DNA of 64,000 nt from Chrysoperla carnea (GCF_905475395.1 NC_058340.1:70286181-70350180), one strand, 5' to 3'. Counted from the stretch's first letter, positions 1 through 12,295 are shown. A program made the numbers and translations. Notes: generated by a model from the letters alone, not told the origin.

Positions 1-137
1 TAATTTCATTTACATTTATGACGTCTGAGCACCTGATAAATATATGTCAAGAAAGAATTAAAATACACGTACATTGGACTGTGTATAAAATCTTAACTTT
101 ATTTATTCTTAGGGCTGTGTCACCCAAGTTTGTGGTG

Positions 138-1229
138 CATGGATATAGGAATATTTTAAAAGGGATGGAGTATAACCGAATGGGGTGAATCTCACTCAGG
201 GGGAAGAGGCATGGTATCATTGTGCCTACTTTCTATTGGCTGTTAACTAGGTGCATGCTGAAAGTATGCTCAAAGCGTTCTTTAAGTGTTTTTGATTCGT
301 TTGTAAGCATGGAAACATGTTTGACATATGGTTGACGTGTGTGGACAACATAAATAAATAATCTTGTATTCAAAAGAAAAGTAAAATTTGTAAAGAAAAA
401 TAAATACGTGAAGTATTTATGGTTGTTTTAAAACAATTTTTTCAACGATATAAGTCACCTAAACGTAACAATATTCTATTCAATTTAGTGAATATTCAAT
501 CTTCAATCCTAGTGTTACAACTATTATAAGTTAACTAATGAAATTCAAAAGAAGGCTTCAGAATGTCTCGAAAATACGTCGATAAATTTTCAATACTAAA
601 TTTCAACGTACATTATAGAATTTTTAAAACATGAAATTAATGTAAAAATTTATTTGGGGAAATTATTACTTATTTATGTATTGAATTATGTTCCCGTGAA
701 CCTAATCTTTAATTTAAATAAATGTTATTTTTATTATTTTACGAATTATTTACGATATATTCTTTAGGTAATTAGTCGGTCAGAGGAATATTAAAGGTAT
801 ATTCCTTCATCCAAGGGTAATTAGTTAAAAATATTATATTTGTAATTAATTTTTAAATTATGTATTTAAAAAAAAAAATACATTTTTTTCTTTAAGGTAA
901 AAGATTTTAATTTAAATAGAAAGATTTTTTGCTCGGACCAATCTACAACACACGCAGAATTCGATATCCCATTTAAAATTTCCCGCAGTTGAGAGTGCGA
1001 ACAACCGCAGCCAATCAAAAGCAGGCATATTGCTTGAGTCAATCTAAAACCATGGATATAGAAATATTAAAATCTAAAACACACGAAATATTATCGTTCT
1101 ATTTGAATTTCCCGCAAATGAGAATCGCAGCCAATCAAAAGTAGGCACATTGCTCCCCCCTGAGTGATACACCCCCCTCGTCTAAAGTAGGACTTTATAC
1201 TACATCCCTACTCTAATTACTAGAGATCC
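138..1229 (+). mobile_element. Non-autonomous DNA transposon, family A, copy 1
   Basis: About 1.1 kb without a long ORF. The left end begins CATGGATATAGG and the right end finishes ATCCGTGG, giving imperfect terminal inverted repeats. Both ends also share inverted subterminal stretches (an AGGGATG-GAGTATAA type block, CACTCAGGGGG, and a TGTGCCTACTTT-TTGGCTG block). A near-complete copy in the opposite orientation lies at 15330-16380 and a right-end-only copy at 11695-11995, which defines the boundaries. An inner CCATGGATATAG motif near 1050 suggests a smaller element is nested at, or shares, the right end. Superfamily not recognised. Confidence 0.75.
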
Positions 1230-1775
1230 GTGGTGTTCGAATAGCGCCACCTTTTTTTCCTTATTATTAATTATTAAAAAAACTGATAAGCAAACTTAGG
1301 GTATTTTCCCACAATTGGCGCTGTTGTATTTAACGATTGGTATTCATGATAGAAACATGAATACTGTACACCAACACCTATCAAATTCTTTTTTAACTTG
1401 TCAATCCTAACCTAAAATAGCATGTTATGCCGGATCAAGTATATCAAGGGAAGCAACACAATTTTTTTGGATTGTAAATGGACTATAGATCAAAATGTAT
1501 GAAATGGTCTTAAATTAGGAATTAAAAAATCACAATCCAATACCGTCTTTTAGTAATAACATCTTCGTAAGGGATAAATTTACAGTGAATGATATTTGAA
1601 TTCTTTATTAAACCCCCCATCAAACATAACCTCATTTTATCAGCAACATTAATTCATAGCGATTAATAACTTATTTATTATTATACAAAAATGTATAAGA
1701 TCCCAAAGATATTACAAACGCCACAAACAAATAATTTTTTAAGAACTTACATGATTAAACGATCAATTGTAAATA
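1230..1775. other. AT-rich intergenic stretch upstream of AIF
   Basis: No gene, RNA or clear repeat was seen. It presumably holds the AIF promoter and 5' leader, since the AIF start codon follows immediately. No TATA box or initiator can be called with confidence in such AT-rich sequence. Confidence 0.4.
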
Positions 1776-4700
1776 ATGAAGGTAAAATTTTTGTTAAAAA
1801 ATTTGTGTGTAAAATGTTTTTTTAAAGATTCGAAATTTTTTCTAGGCCAAATACGTAAGACATCAGTAACTCCAAAAAATTTAGAATTCACCACACCAGT
1901 TTTATATAAATCTTGGAATTATCCACAATATATTAGAACGGTAAGTGCCGTTTTTTTTTTGTGTCACAATTTTCGAATAAATCTAATAAAAATGTTTGTG
2001 ATTTTAGTTTAGTACAAATAAAGAAAAAACAAGCACAGAAAATGAGATACCGTTTCGAAATAAGCTTTTGTATGGGTTTGTGGTTTTAACGACTTCAGTT
2101 GCAGGCGTAAGTATTCGAGAACGATTAAATTGGTTAAGTTTTGTTGTTTTTTAATGTTCTTTCATAATTTTTTTTCAGTTGTATGTCTACTACACAAAAT
2201 TTATTAAAAGTGATGAGAAAAAATCTCCGGAATTAGTTGAAAATATTTCAACAGAACCAAGTAAGTTAATAATAACGAAATAATATTCAAAAAAATAAAA
2301 ACGTACCGATTCCGTTAAATAGAAACTGGAAAACAAAATTTCAGGGGTATACACAGCGACTATAGTAGGTTAGGTTAGAGTGGCTGTCCTGGAGTGGGAC
2401 ACACTTAGACCATAGGGTCGGTTGTGATATCGTAAATGGGTTGGCCCATCCCCGGCCACTACTCCATGAACCATTTGGAGCTGTTTAAGAACAGCGAGAG
2501 GACTTTGACGTCGACTGACCTTAGGTCGGAGAGGTCGTCAAAGAGAGGCTGGCTCAAGTAAGTCCATCTCCTCATGACAAAAGCTGGGCAGTGACAGAGA
2601 AGATGAGACATTGTCTCCTCCTCGTCATCACTGTGACAGCTCCTGCATTAGTCGTGATACACTGCCAGGCCTAAGCGTTCAGCATGCTTGCCGCCCAGTC
2701 AGTGTCGTGTGATAGCCGCAACAACTTTGCGAACAGAGGCCCTTGGAAGTGATATGAGAACTTCGGAACGCCTGCGATTGTACTCAGGCCATATCTGTCT
2801 TGTAGTACCACAAGTACGTTCTTCCCTCCATCTAAGATTGGCCTTTTTCAGAATATCCTCTTTCAGGAGTAACTTGCAGTTCGCAAATAGAACTCCCGGG
2901 TTTTTATTGATGCTTGTGTCCGGCAGCATTGTGCCATTTCTGGCAAGCTCGTCGGCTTCACAATTTCTTGGAATGTCCCTTGAGCCAGCCTCTCTTTGAC
3001 GACCTCTCCGACCTAAAGTCAGTTGACGTCAAAGTCCTCCTGTTGTTCTTAAACAGCTCCAAATGGTTCATGGAGTAGTGGCCGGGGATGGGCCAACCCA
3101 TTTACGGTATCACAACGGACCCTATGATCTAAGTGTGTCCCACCCCAGGACAGCCACTCTAACCTAACCTAACCTACTATTTGACGTCGAAAATCCATCT
3201 TTCTTTTCCAAACACCTATCTAAGATACGCGCTCTATGACAGTCGGATAAAAACAGGACCGATAATTATATCTAAAAATTTTGTTATCTAGGTAAAAAAA
3301 GCATTCCAAGATATCCGCCAACTTCAGAAGATATACCAGATGACATACCATATTTATTAATAGGCGGTGGAACTGCAAGTTTTTCAGCATTTCGTGCAAT
3401 AAAATCATTGGATCCAACTGCTAAAATACTTGTTATTAGTAATGAATCGAATTATCCATATATGCGACCACCACTTTCAAAAGAAATTTGGTATAATGAA
3501 GATCGTCAATTGATTAAAAAGTTAAAATTTAAACAATGGAATGGGTCGGAAAGAAGGTAAGACTAAAACATGAGTCAACATTTTTTTATTTTAAATCGAA
3601 GATTATATTTTTTAATTATTAGATTCTATAATTAATTGGGAATATTCATGAAATTTAAATTTGGTTCAAACATTTTTCTTCCGTAACTTTAATGACTGGA
3701 CATTTCAACTAAAACATTATTTTAGTAATTAATATTTTTTTAATTACTTAAAATTAATTAATAAAAGTACAAATTCAGTGAGGGCATTTAAAAATTTTTA
3801 AAACGGAAATTCAAATTTGTATACGGACATGACATCATAGTACGGGCTTGTCAAATTTGTTGACATACTGTATGATATTAATTACTTACATTTTATATGG
3901 TATTTCATTAAATTATATTATTCTACGGCTTTTTATTAGAAAACTTAATAATAACGAGTGTAAATTCTGTGTTGTAAGTTCATTTTTTTAAAGTGTAAAT
4001 TATACATTAAACTGTCATAAATTGACAGATCACGTACTTATACGTCATCAACAGAGAGCGCCAAAAAACTGCGTTTAAATATCTCAAAATTATAATGTAT
4101 TTTAAATATTTGTTTACACTTAAATACAGCATTTTTAAACAGTATTTATATTTTTTACTTTGTTATAACGGTGTAAACAATGAATTAAAAATATACAAAA
4201 AATACATGAATATTCCCTATTATTTCGAAGAGTTACGATTATTAAAAATATATTTTTATGTATTCAAAAAAAGTTATTTGAAGTCTGACAACACTGAAAT
4301 GTTTATGTTGACATTTTACGATCAGCAGATGCTTTTGGAATAAAAAATTCCTTGAATATTTTAAATAGAAAACTAAAATTGTATTATTTTTTTCAGTTTA
4401 TTTTATGAACCAGAAGATTTCTACATGGATTGTAAAGATTTACCAAATGCAAGAAATGGTGGTGTATCGGTGGCTCGAGGTTATACAGTTAAAAAAATCG
4501 ATTGTTTAAATAAAAAAGTATATTTAGATGATGGTAAAGAAATCACATATGGAAAATGTTTAATAGCAACCGGTGCTAAACCCAAAAACCTAAAAGTGTT
4601 TGAAAATGCTGGCGAAGATATACAGAAAAAAGTTACACTATTTCGTACAATTTATGATTTTGAAAATTTAGAGAATGTTTTAAGTAAGGATGTTAAGTCT

Positions 4701-7246
4701 GTTGTAGTCGTTGGTGGCGGATTCTTAGGTAGTGAAATTTCATGCGCTCTAGCACGTTATGGTAAGTTTTTTTTATTTATACAATTTTATACTGAAAATA
4801 GCTTTTATTCATTCACAAGTAACCTTGTCTACTGAGAGTACGCGGTAATTTGCCTCAAATTCGCTAGTACCCTCAAAGAGTAGTTTTTGACAATACCTTT
4901 TCAGGATGTTTCTAAAGTAGACTAAATTTCCTACAATATGAGACTACAATAGGAAATATTCATGTATTTTTTTTATATTTTTAATTCATTGTTTACACCG
5001 TTATAACAAAGTAAAAAATATAAATACTGTTTAAAAATGCTGCATTTAATTGTAAAAAAATATTTAAAATACATTATAATTTTGAGATATTTAAACGCAG
5101 TTTTTTGGCACTCTCTGGTGATCTGTCAATTGGTGACAGTTCAATGTATAATTTACACTTTAAAAAAATGAATTTACAACACAGAATTTACACTCGTTGT
5201 TATTAAGTTTTCTAATAAAAATCCGTAGAATAGTATAATTTAATGAAATACCATATAAAATGTAAGTAATTAATATCATACAGTATGTCAACAAATTTGA
5301 CAAGCCCGTACTATGATGTCACGTCCGTATAAAAATTTGTATTTCCGTTTTAGAAATTTTTAAATGCCCTCACTGAATTTGTACTTTTATTAATTAATTT
5401 TAAGTAATTAAAAAGATATTAATTACTAAAATAATGGTTTAGTTGAAATGTCCAGTCATTAAAGTTACGGAAGAAAAATATTTGAATCAAATTTAAATTT
5501 CATGAATATTCCCTATTGTCTCTGTAGATCCAAGATAAAGCCTTTCAAAGCTTATCATTTTTTCGAACATCGCAATTTTTTTGCAATTTTCAGTCGTTCT
5601 GATTGAATTTTGACCCTGATTCTTAGATGAGTCCTCAAATTTAGATTATTCATTAGACTAACATCATAAACAAGTCTATAAAAAATCAGAACTATCAGAT
5701 TTGACGCAAGCTTTGATGTATAAAGTTCAAAATGAAATTAATTGTATATATTTTTTTTTATTATTTAGGTAAAAATAAAATGTCAGTAAAACAAATATTC
5801 GCTGAAAATGGTAATATGGCAAAAGTATTACCAGGATATTTAAGTTTATGGACAACAGACAAAGTAAAATCAGAAGGAGTGGATGTTACACCAAGTGTTA
5901 AAATTACCAAAGTTGAAATGACACCAAGGCAACAAGTTGAATTAACATTAACATCGGGTGAAAAAATTAACGTTGATCATGTTATATTGGCTGTTGGTGT
6001 TGAACCAAACACAGATTTAGCAAATGTTTCAAATTTGGAGGTTGATCCTGAAGTGGGTGGATTTGTTGTGAATGCTGAATTAGAAGCAAGATCAAATTTA
6101 TATGTAGTAAGTAGAAAATTATAATTTATCATCGTTGGGAAATCGAAAATCGACTGGCCAAACTGTGTAAAGCCACAACTAGGCCATTCGACAGTGCTCG
6201 GTTGAAACTCGCTGAGCACAGTTGAGAAAGGTGATGGGACTCTTGACAGGACACTATCGTTTAAACTATCACCTTCATAACATGGGGAATTTCGATGATT
6301 CCACTTGTAGGGCCTGTATGGAGGACGATGAAATCTCCATACATGTTATTTGTACTTGAAGAAACCTGCAGGGTGTCACGTTTATAATGCTTGGATTCAT
6401 CAATCCTGGGACAAATTCTGGCGAAGAAACTGTGGACTTTGTGGTTAGTGTCTGGACTCGACAAAATCTTATAGCGTGATCTGCTTAAAATAGCATCTCT
6501 TACCCAGAAACATCTCGCCTTCGGTTGACTAAATTTTCTCAAGGAGGATCTCTTGGTCTAGGTACTAGGGATCCATTCGCGGGAACCATTTATGTATTAT
6601 TATTATACCCATACTTGAATCATTCAAAATTTGCAGGCATCACCAGTAAAAATATTATTGTTTTTTACAGGCAGGAGATTGTGCATGTTTCTATGACACA
6701 AAATTAGGTCGACGACGAATTGAACATCACGATCATGCTGTTGTTTCTGGTAGATTAGCTGGTGAAAACATGACCGGTGCACGTAAACCCTACACCCATC
6801 AATCAATGTTCTGGTCGGATTTGGGACCAGATATCGGATACGAAGCAATTGGAATTGTTGATTCAAGATTACCAACCGTTGCAGTTTTTGCAAAACCCTC
6901 ACATCTTAGGAATAATCAATTAGCGAAATTAGCTTCCGATCAACAAAACTCTATTAATGTAGACATTGAAAGTCCGGCAGTGCCATCCACGATTGAGGAA
7001 AACAAGGTGTCAACAGAAGCATCATCAGCAACAACAACTCTTAGTGATGTGAAACTTACAACTTCCGGCGGCGATGAGTTTAGTAAAGGATTAATATTTT
7101 ATTTAAGAGACAATATTGTTGTTGGTATTGTGTTATGGAACTTATTTAATCGAATGTCGATTGCACGACAAGTGATTAATGAACATCGAAGCTTCGATGA
7201 TTTAAGTGAGGTTGCAAAGTTGTTTAATATTTACGAAGAGCCATAA
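1776..7246 (+). CDS. AIFM1: Apoptosis-inducing factor 1, mitochondrial (AIF/AIFM1)
   Basis: FAD/NADH oxidoreductase of the mitochondrial intermembrane space, tethered to the inner membrane. The family supports respiratory-chain assembly and, once released, promotes DNA degradation in cell death. Seven coding exons fit by frame and GT/AG sites: 1776-1940, 2008-2106, 2179-2260, 3292-3556, 4397-4761, 5769-6106 and 6671-7246, giving about 629 aa (human about 613). The first exon is basic and hydrophobic like a presequence. Exons 2-3 encode a membrane anchor ([19 protein letters not shown]). Exon 4 has the FAD Rossmann motif [20 protein letters not shown] and [11 protein letters not shown]. Exon 5 has the NAD motif [13 protein letters not shown]. 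Exon 7 has [29 protein letters not shown] and the C-terminal [19 protein letters not shown] block. Introns 3 to 6 are loaded with repeats, including an inverted MITE pair around exon 5. It looks intact. Confidence 0.96.
2365..3180 (-). mobile_element. LINE 3' end (RNase H/zinc-knuckle type) with an inverted duplicated tail, in AIF intron 3
   Basis: On the minus strand the sequence encodes the end of a non-LTR ORF2: an ADELARNGT-like RNase H end, then RLGLAVYHD and a CRSC...[15 protein letters not shown] zinc knuckle, with in-frame stops, so it is decayed. The last ~200 bp (plus-strand 2365-2560) recurs as an inverted copy at about 2985-3180, and both ends finish in a short (TTAGG)n-like tract. 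The whole unit could fold back. This looks like a 3' tail duplicated in inverted orientation rather than a telomeric insertion. Confidence 0.7.
3638..4217 (+). mobile_element. MITE family B, copy 1 (AIF intron 4)
   Basis: 580 bp bounded by the 13-bp perfect terminal inverted repeat GGGAATATTCATG / CATGAATATTCCC. It has no transposase. It is collinear in reverse complement with the element at 4951-5513 over almost its whole length. The two copies differ by scattered substitutions and small indels, so each inserted separately or diverged after an inverted duplication. Confidence 0.85.
4951..5513 (-). mobile_element. MITE family B, copy 2, inverted (AIF intron 5)
   Basis: About 563 bp, the reverse complement of the element at 3638-4217, ending CATGAATATTCCC. 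The flanks 4860-4950 and 5514-5640 resemble a continuous older repeat near 59450-59690 (shared CTTTTCAGGA-GTTT, GAGACTA and TTTTTTCGAA blocks), so copy 2 seems to have jumped into an older dispersed repeat. Confidence 0.85.
6175..6600 (+). mobile_element. LINE ORF2 3' fragment (AIF intron 6)
   Basis: The plus strand reads [16 protein letters not shown] followed by the knuckle [16 protein letters not shown], the C-terminal zinc-binding region of an RNase H-bearing non-LTR retrotransposon. A stop and frame loss follow. The downstream part (GGATTCATCAATCCTGGGA, then GGATCTCTTGGTCTAGGTAC) recurs in reverse at 20345-20490 and, more diverged, at 54940-55160. The knuckle region recurs in reverse at 29190-29420. 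It fills most of the 564-nt intron. Confidence 0.75.
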
Positions 7247-8145
7247 TTTTATGTTTTTCTCGTTCATAAACTTGTTATTTTTTTGTGAACTTCGTTGTTT
7301 TTTTTCTCTCATTTTTACGTTACAGCACAAAAAAGTTGTTCATGAGAGTAAGTGAACTAGACATGTTATGGTACCAGATGCAATAACGGGTTTGTAGTAT
7401 TAATTTTGTATTTCTCGCAAGAAAATTGATTTTCTCGACTAATACCGTTTGGATATTGGTGAAAATAGAAAATTTATGAGATCCTAAGAATTGTTACTCG
7501 AAAGGTTTCAATTCTTTTTGGTTAGAACTATTAACATTTCGAAAGTTGTTATTTTATATTTTTAAAATAAAAATAAGTTTTGAAATTAAATTAAAAAAAA
7601 GAAAATGTTTGTAATTTAGGTTAATTTCCCAAATTTTACCGGCCAAAATACTTAAATAATGCCACTATTCAAATAATCCACAAAATGTTTAATAAAGACA
7701 ATCAATTGAGAATACACACAAAGAAATTTAACGAATTTTAATGACATGCAAACGAATTTTGAAAGACGTATTGTTTATTTATATTGTTTCCCCAACAACC
7801 ATTTAAATGGATAAATTATTATTATCAAAACTAATAGATGGCCCTACACGAATATAACGTGTAGAGCCACCTGAAGAAAGGCACCTTCAGAGAACGAAAA
7901 TAGTAAAAATTTCACAGGGAGTTGCAGATCTGTTTTAAATTAAAAACTATAATCTGTGGTCTCGTCGTTATGAGAGAAGTTTTGCCTGAAGACACTTAAG
8001 AAATCCGTTATCAGGATACGTCCTTGCTTCGAACACTACAAAATTCGATTTAGGTAAAAATTGATAATAAATTACAACAATATTTATATAACAACATTTA
8101 TTTGAAATAACAAAACACACAATTTATTTTTTCGATATCCGAAAA
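7247..8145. repeat. Convergent 3' region of AIF and metaxin with a dispersed repeat
   Basis: AIF and the metaxin gene converge here. About 7640-7960 is a dispersed repeat found inverted at about 59725-60062. It contains a short hairpin (ATGGCCCTACACG / CGTGTAGAGCCA) and the stretch TTTCCCCAACAACCATT. No ORF and no recognised superfamily. Confidence 0.65.
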
Positions 8146-11143
8146 TTATTGTTCTTCATCCTCGTATATTTCCTCCGGTGTTAACTCCAATTCCATCTAA
8201 GTAAAACAATAAAATTGTGTATGAAATAACTTAGAAAATTAAACTTTGAAATTTATAATAATTACTTATCGTAAAGAAGAATACAAATTTTTTGATTGAA
8301 GAAAGTGCTGCGTAGAAGTAACGACAGTATTTAATGTAAGTTTTGTAGCTTTAAGACTTACCGGAAGCATACCATGTATAACTGCATAACCTAACATAGC
8401 AACTGTAGCAATTATGCTAGCTAATAGCTTATTACGTGTTGCATGCGGAAAATCTTCTTCGGCGCTGCTCTTAGCACTTGGATTTGGTTTTGGCTTTGGA
8501 GTGGTTGGTTTTGTGAAGTCTGAAAAAATATTGTTTTCGTTTTTTAAATTAACAATTTGTAAATTTCGCTTTCATTCTTGAAAGTGAACTACTTGAATGA
8601 ATGATCACGGAATTAGAATATGAATAATGTGTGGTAGAGATTTATAGAAATGCTTGAGGGGATAGCTTTTTGGGAAGCGGTAGACAACCCCAGTTATTCT
8701 TATTTATCGGACTTGGGTCTTCTCTTCACTTCTGTTATTTGTAACATAGCTGAAGAAAATCACAAATTACACGATATGATAATTTACCCAATGCCCTGAT
8801 CAATATGAATAATCATTTTACCTTCGTCAACACGAAACCATTCTTTGGTAATTCGATCAATATATCCTTCTAAATTTGAACAAGCTTTCAAATGATTTTG
8901 TAAAAATGTTGAAAGTAACGGAGCTTTCAATAACGGTGCTAAATGGCCATAAATAGCTGCATCTAAGGACGTTGGTGTATTACCAAACATATATTTCGAG
9001 CTACCTAATCGTGACGATAACGTTGTTATACATTTTTCAGCTTCACCAAATAACTGAAAAAAATTAATCGTTGATTAGAAATTATACCATCTCTATTTGG
9101 ATCAAATGCAGAGGCGGGTTAGCCATAAGGCATGTGCCTACAGACGCGAGGTTTTTAAAGGGGGAAGGGGTGCGGCACGTGGAAGTTTTTAAACAAAGAA
9201 AAAATTAATTGTGTATGTATGGGAAAAATGACAGTGCGTTGATTTTGACATTTGAGATTTTACAGGTTCTAAGAAATAAAGAACTAAAAAAAAGGCTTTA
9301 TTGATAGATTTTTATTACGGGGGAGCACGGTAATTTTTAAAACTGCCTACTGGTGCAAAATTTCTTAATCCGCCTCTGATCAAATGTTAATGACTTACAC
9401 TAGTTTCAATCACATCTTTTTTATCAACGTCTGGAAACATAGCATCAACATAATTTTTAGCAATTCCTTCATAATATCCTGGATAATAATAATTTAATGG
9501 AAATGGTAATGCTTTTGCATACCATTTACGGAATAATTCGGTGTAATTTCGTTCATCCAACCACCTGCGAAATTAAAATAATCCAAAATTAGACTTAGAA
9601 AGAACAAATTTGAACTGATTTTATTATCCAGTCAAATTACACTTTGAAGGTTACAAAAATTTCCATAGAGCTAAAAATTGGTATGAATGTTCAGAATACT
9701 ATTATAAATGAATTGTGATAAGTCCCCATCAATCCCCCTTGTGCAAAAAATTTTATTGTGGGGAGAAGTTTGCAAAAATAGGTTTTTCGCGTTTTTCAGC
9801 AAAACAGTGAGTTTAACAGCAAAAATAATTCAGACAAAAATTGTAGATCATCCAATTTGCTACAAAATGTGTCTCTGCACCTTTTTTTCATAAGTATTGC
9901 AATTTCCGTGATATAGCGGTTCAAAGAATTGAACAAATTATTTTATTCGTTGAACCGTTATACGAGTAAAAATCTGAATCCATATATCTAATACATACAA
10001 ATTTTAAAATTTTTAGAATATAAATCAACGTCCAGAACTCCGTCCCTATTTTTATTTAGTAGCATGACCTGAGTAACATCTGTTTTCCATTCAATTGTCA
10101 GTGTGGTGATGCTCGTATACCTGCCTCGTTTCAAAGATCTCATACTCAACAAAATACTGTTAGTCGTAAGTATTGAAAGAGGTGGTGAATTTTCGGAGTA
10201 CCTGAAAGACCAGACATCTGTAAAAATTCATGTGCAGTGTCGAAAAAATTCTACTCGAAAGAGTAGCATTGATGCTGTGAAAAGACAGTGCCAAGAAGAA
10301 GAAGCTGGTTCATCAAAAATAAGTCCTCATATTTTTACTCGTACAACGGTTCAAAAATGTATTACGAAAAAAATAATTTGTTCAATTCTTTGAACCGCTA
10401 TATCACGAAAATGGCAATACTTATGAAAAAAAGGTGTAGAGATACTTTTGGTAGAGAATCGGATTATCTATAATTTTAGTCTGAACTAATTTTGCTGTAA
10501 AACTCATCGTTTTACTGAAAAACGCAAAAAACCTATTTTTTCAAACTTCCCCCCTCAATAAAATTTTTTGCACAATTTGCACAATTTTTTTGCAGGATTG
10601 ATGGAGACTTTTCACAATTCATTTATTATAGTATTCTGAACATTCATACCAATTTTTAGCTCTATGGGAATTTTTGTAACCTTACTTATATTTTAAGGAC
10701 CAATTTGACTGGATAAATATAGCGAATCAAATATTTTATTAATTACCAAACATAATTTAAAGCTGGTTCTAATTTAAATTTGATTAAATTTATATACGCT
10801 GTGATTTCTGCTTGTTCGATTTTATTTAAATGTGCATCACAATCAAAACCTTGTTTTTTTAAATAATTCTGAATTTCATTAAAATCATAAACGATTGTCG
10901 TATCATGTCGAAATATTGGCAGTGTATTTTTTGAACTCCAAAATGGATTATTTGTTTGTTTATTTTGTACCGGTGCATTTGAGAATTTTATCAATGCCTA
11001 TTCCCAATAATCAAAAATTAATAAATTTGCAAAACGTGATTATTTAATTAACAAACCAATGCTTGAAGACATTCGTAGTCAATTGATGGAATACCCCAAT
11101 CCCCTTTCCATGTTTCAATTCGCATTATAGAATTATTACTCAT
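8146..11143 (-). CDS. MTX1: Metaxin-1-like protein (outer mitochondrial membrane)
   Basis: Metaxins are GST-fold, tail-anchored proteins of the outer mitochondrial membrane that work with the SAM complex in beta-barrel import. Six exons on the minus strand keep frame: 11143-11057, 10997-10747, 9564-9399, 9053-8822, 8519-8362 and 8196-8146, giving about 314 aa (human MTX1 about 317). The N-terminus reads MRIETWKGDWGIPSIDYECL and then ALIKFSNAPV (thioredoxin-like GST_N part). The middle has LNYVWWLDERNYTELFRKWY. The GST_C part has KYMFGNTPTSLDAAIYGHLA. The C-terminus has an anchor, LLASIIATVAMLGYAVIHGM, and a short acidic tail. The intron between the second and third exons holds a 1.1 kb long-TIR element and the next intron a hAT MITE. 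The MTX1 versus MTX3 assignment is not certain. Confidence 0.93.
9109..9378 (+). mobile_element. hAT-type MITE with 8-bp target duplication (metaxin intron)
   Basis: 270 bp beginning CAGAGGCGGGTTAG and ending CTTAATCCGCCTCTG, flanked on both sides by the identical octamer ATCAAATG (9101-9108 and 9379-9386). CAGAGGCGG termini with an 8-bp duplication are the hallmark of the hAT superfamily. No transposase, so non-autonomous. The exact octamer suggests a fairly recent insertion. Confidence 0.88.
9624..10716 (+). mobile_element. Long-TIR foldback transposon (metaxin intron)
   Basis: 1093 bp with inverted arms of about 350-390 bp (left from 9624 TTATCCAGTCAAATT, right ending 10716). The centre, about 10000-10330, is open for part of its length and reads VKIHVQCRKNSTRKSSIDAV, followed by a glutamate-rich stretch. 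That resembles the N-terminal Cys-containing region of large uncharacterised transposon proteins. The family is not recognised. The arms differ only at scattered sites. It is shorter than an autonomous element should be. Confidence 0.75.
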
Positions 11144-11694
11144 TTTTTATCTATTAAAAAGTATATTTTACGAAATACAAAATTGATTTTTTTTTAACCT
11201 AGTGTGGTAAATCCGAATCGTTTTCTGTTTATAAAAAAGAATGTTTATGAAAAACACTTACGAGATTTGTGTGTGTTTAACCTTAAAATAAAACGTATTT
11301 AATGTTTTATAAAAATGCATTAAAACATATTGTATGCAATTTAAAAAAAAAAAGTTTTACAGAAATATTTGAGTACAGAAAGTGAGTGCCCTTCTCTATC
11401 TTGAAATTCTGGTTTTTATTGTTGTAACCATTTTTTAAAAATAGACGAAACAATGACACACTGGGATAAACTGATTACTGAATTGATTTATTTAGAAAAC
11501 GATAGATGGAAGCACCAAGACCATTTCATACCTAAAGATAAATCTTAAAAAAAGTAAAATACTTTCTGGATTTCTATCTATCATATTTGAACGGAGCCTT
11601 TTTAGATTCTTCCCTAAAATTAGAACCTTGCTCTAGATTATCTCAAAAATTCGTTTTTGATCACATTTCATCAAACACAGCTTGTTTTTGTCGG

Positions 11695-11995
11695 GTAGAA
11701 ATCAATCTACAACACACGTAGAATTCGCTACCCATTTAAATTTTCCCGCAATTGAAAGTGCGAACAGCCGCAGCCAATCAAAAGCAGGCATATTGCTTAA
11801 GGCAATCTAAAACCATGGATATAGAAATATTAAAATCTAAAACACACGAAATATTATCGTTCTATTTGAATTTCCCGCAAATGAGAGCCGCAGCCAATCA
11901 AAAGTAGGCACATGCTTCCCCCCTGAGTGATACATCCTCCTCATCTAAAGTAGGACTTTATACTACATCCCTACTATAATTACTAGATCCGTGGT
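11695..11995 (+). mobile_element. Family A transposon, partial right end
   Basis: Collinear with 935-1229 of the copy at 138-1229, ending ATTACTAGATCCGTGG. The left two thirds are absent. The rest of the interval between metaxin and the BTB gene (11144-12581) is AT-rich with no gene seen, apart from the fragment at 12120-12295. Confidence 0.75.
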
Positions 11996-12119
11996 AGAAA
12001 TGGAATGATCTAGAAAGTTCCAAAATGTGTTTAACGGTCAAAATCGATTCGAAATTTTCTAAATAATTCTATAAATGATCTAGAAAGTTAAACCGACAAC
12101 TATAATCATGATTAACTTT

Positions 12120-12295
12120 AAACTGACTAGCGCCATCCGTCAATACGATTATACGAATTGAATACCATGCTTTCGTATTGTGTTTCTCTGTCAGTTGTTT
12201 GAATATTGTATTTTTGTCTTTGTTAATCTACTGAAGCCAAAATATACATACTTGGTATACGTTGGGCTTATCTCTTAAAATATGATCTAAGGTAT
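12120..12295 (-). repeat. Solo terminal fragment related to the P-like transposon ends
   Basis: Shares TTTTTGTCTTTGTTAATCTA, CCAAAATATACATACTTGGTA and TATGATCTAAGGT with the right end at 47580-47680 and, in reverse, with 38386-38480. It is therefore a detached terminal inverted repeat of the same family, or a small internally deleted relative. Confidence 0.65.

Noticed and set aside
2365-3180. TTAGGTTAGGTTAG and CTAACCTAACCTAACC tracts as interstitial telomere repeats
   Set aside because: Each is only two or three units long and sits exactly at the tips of a LINE-derived unit, so it is better explained as the element's tail.
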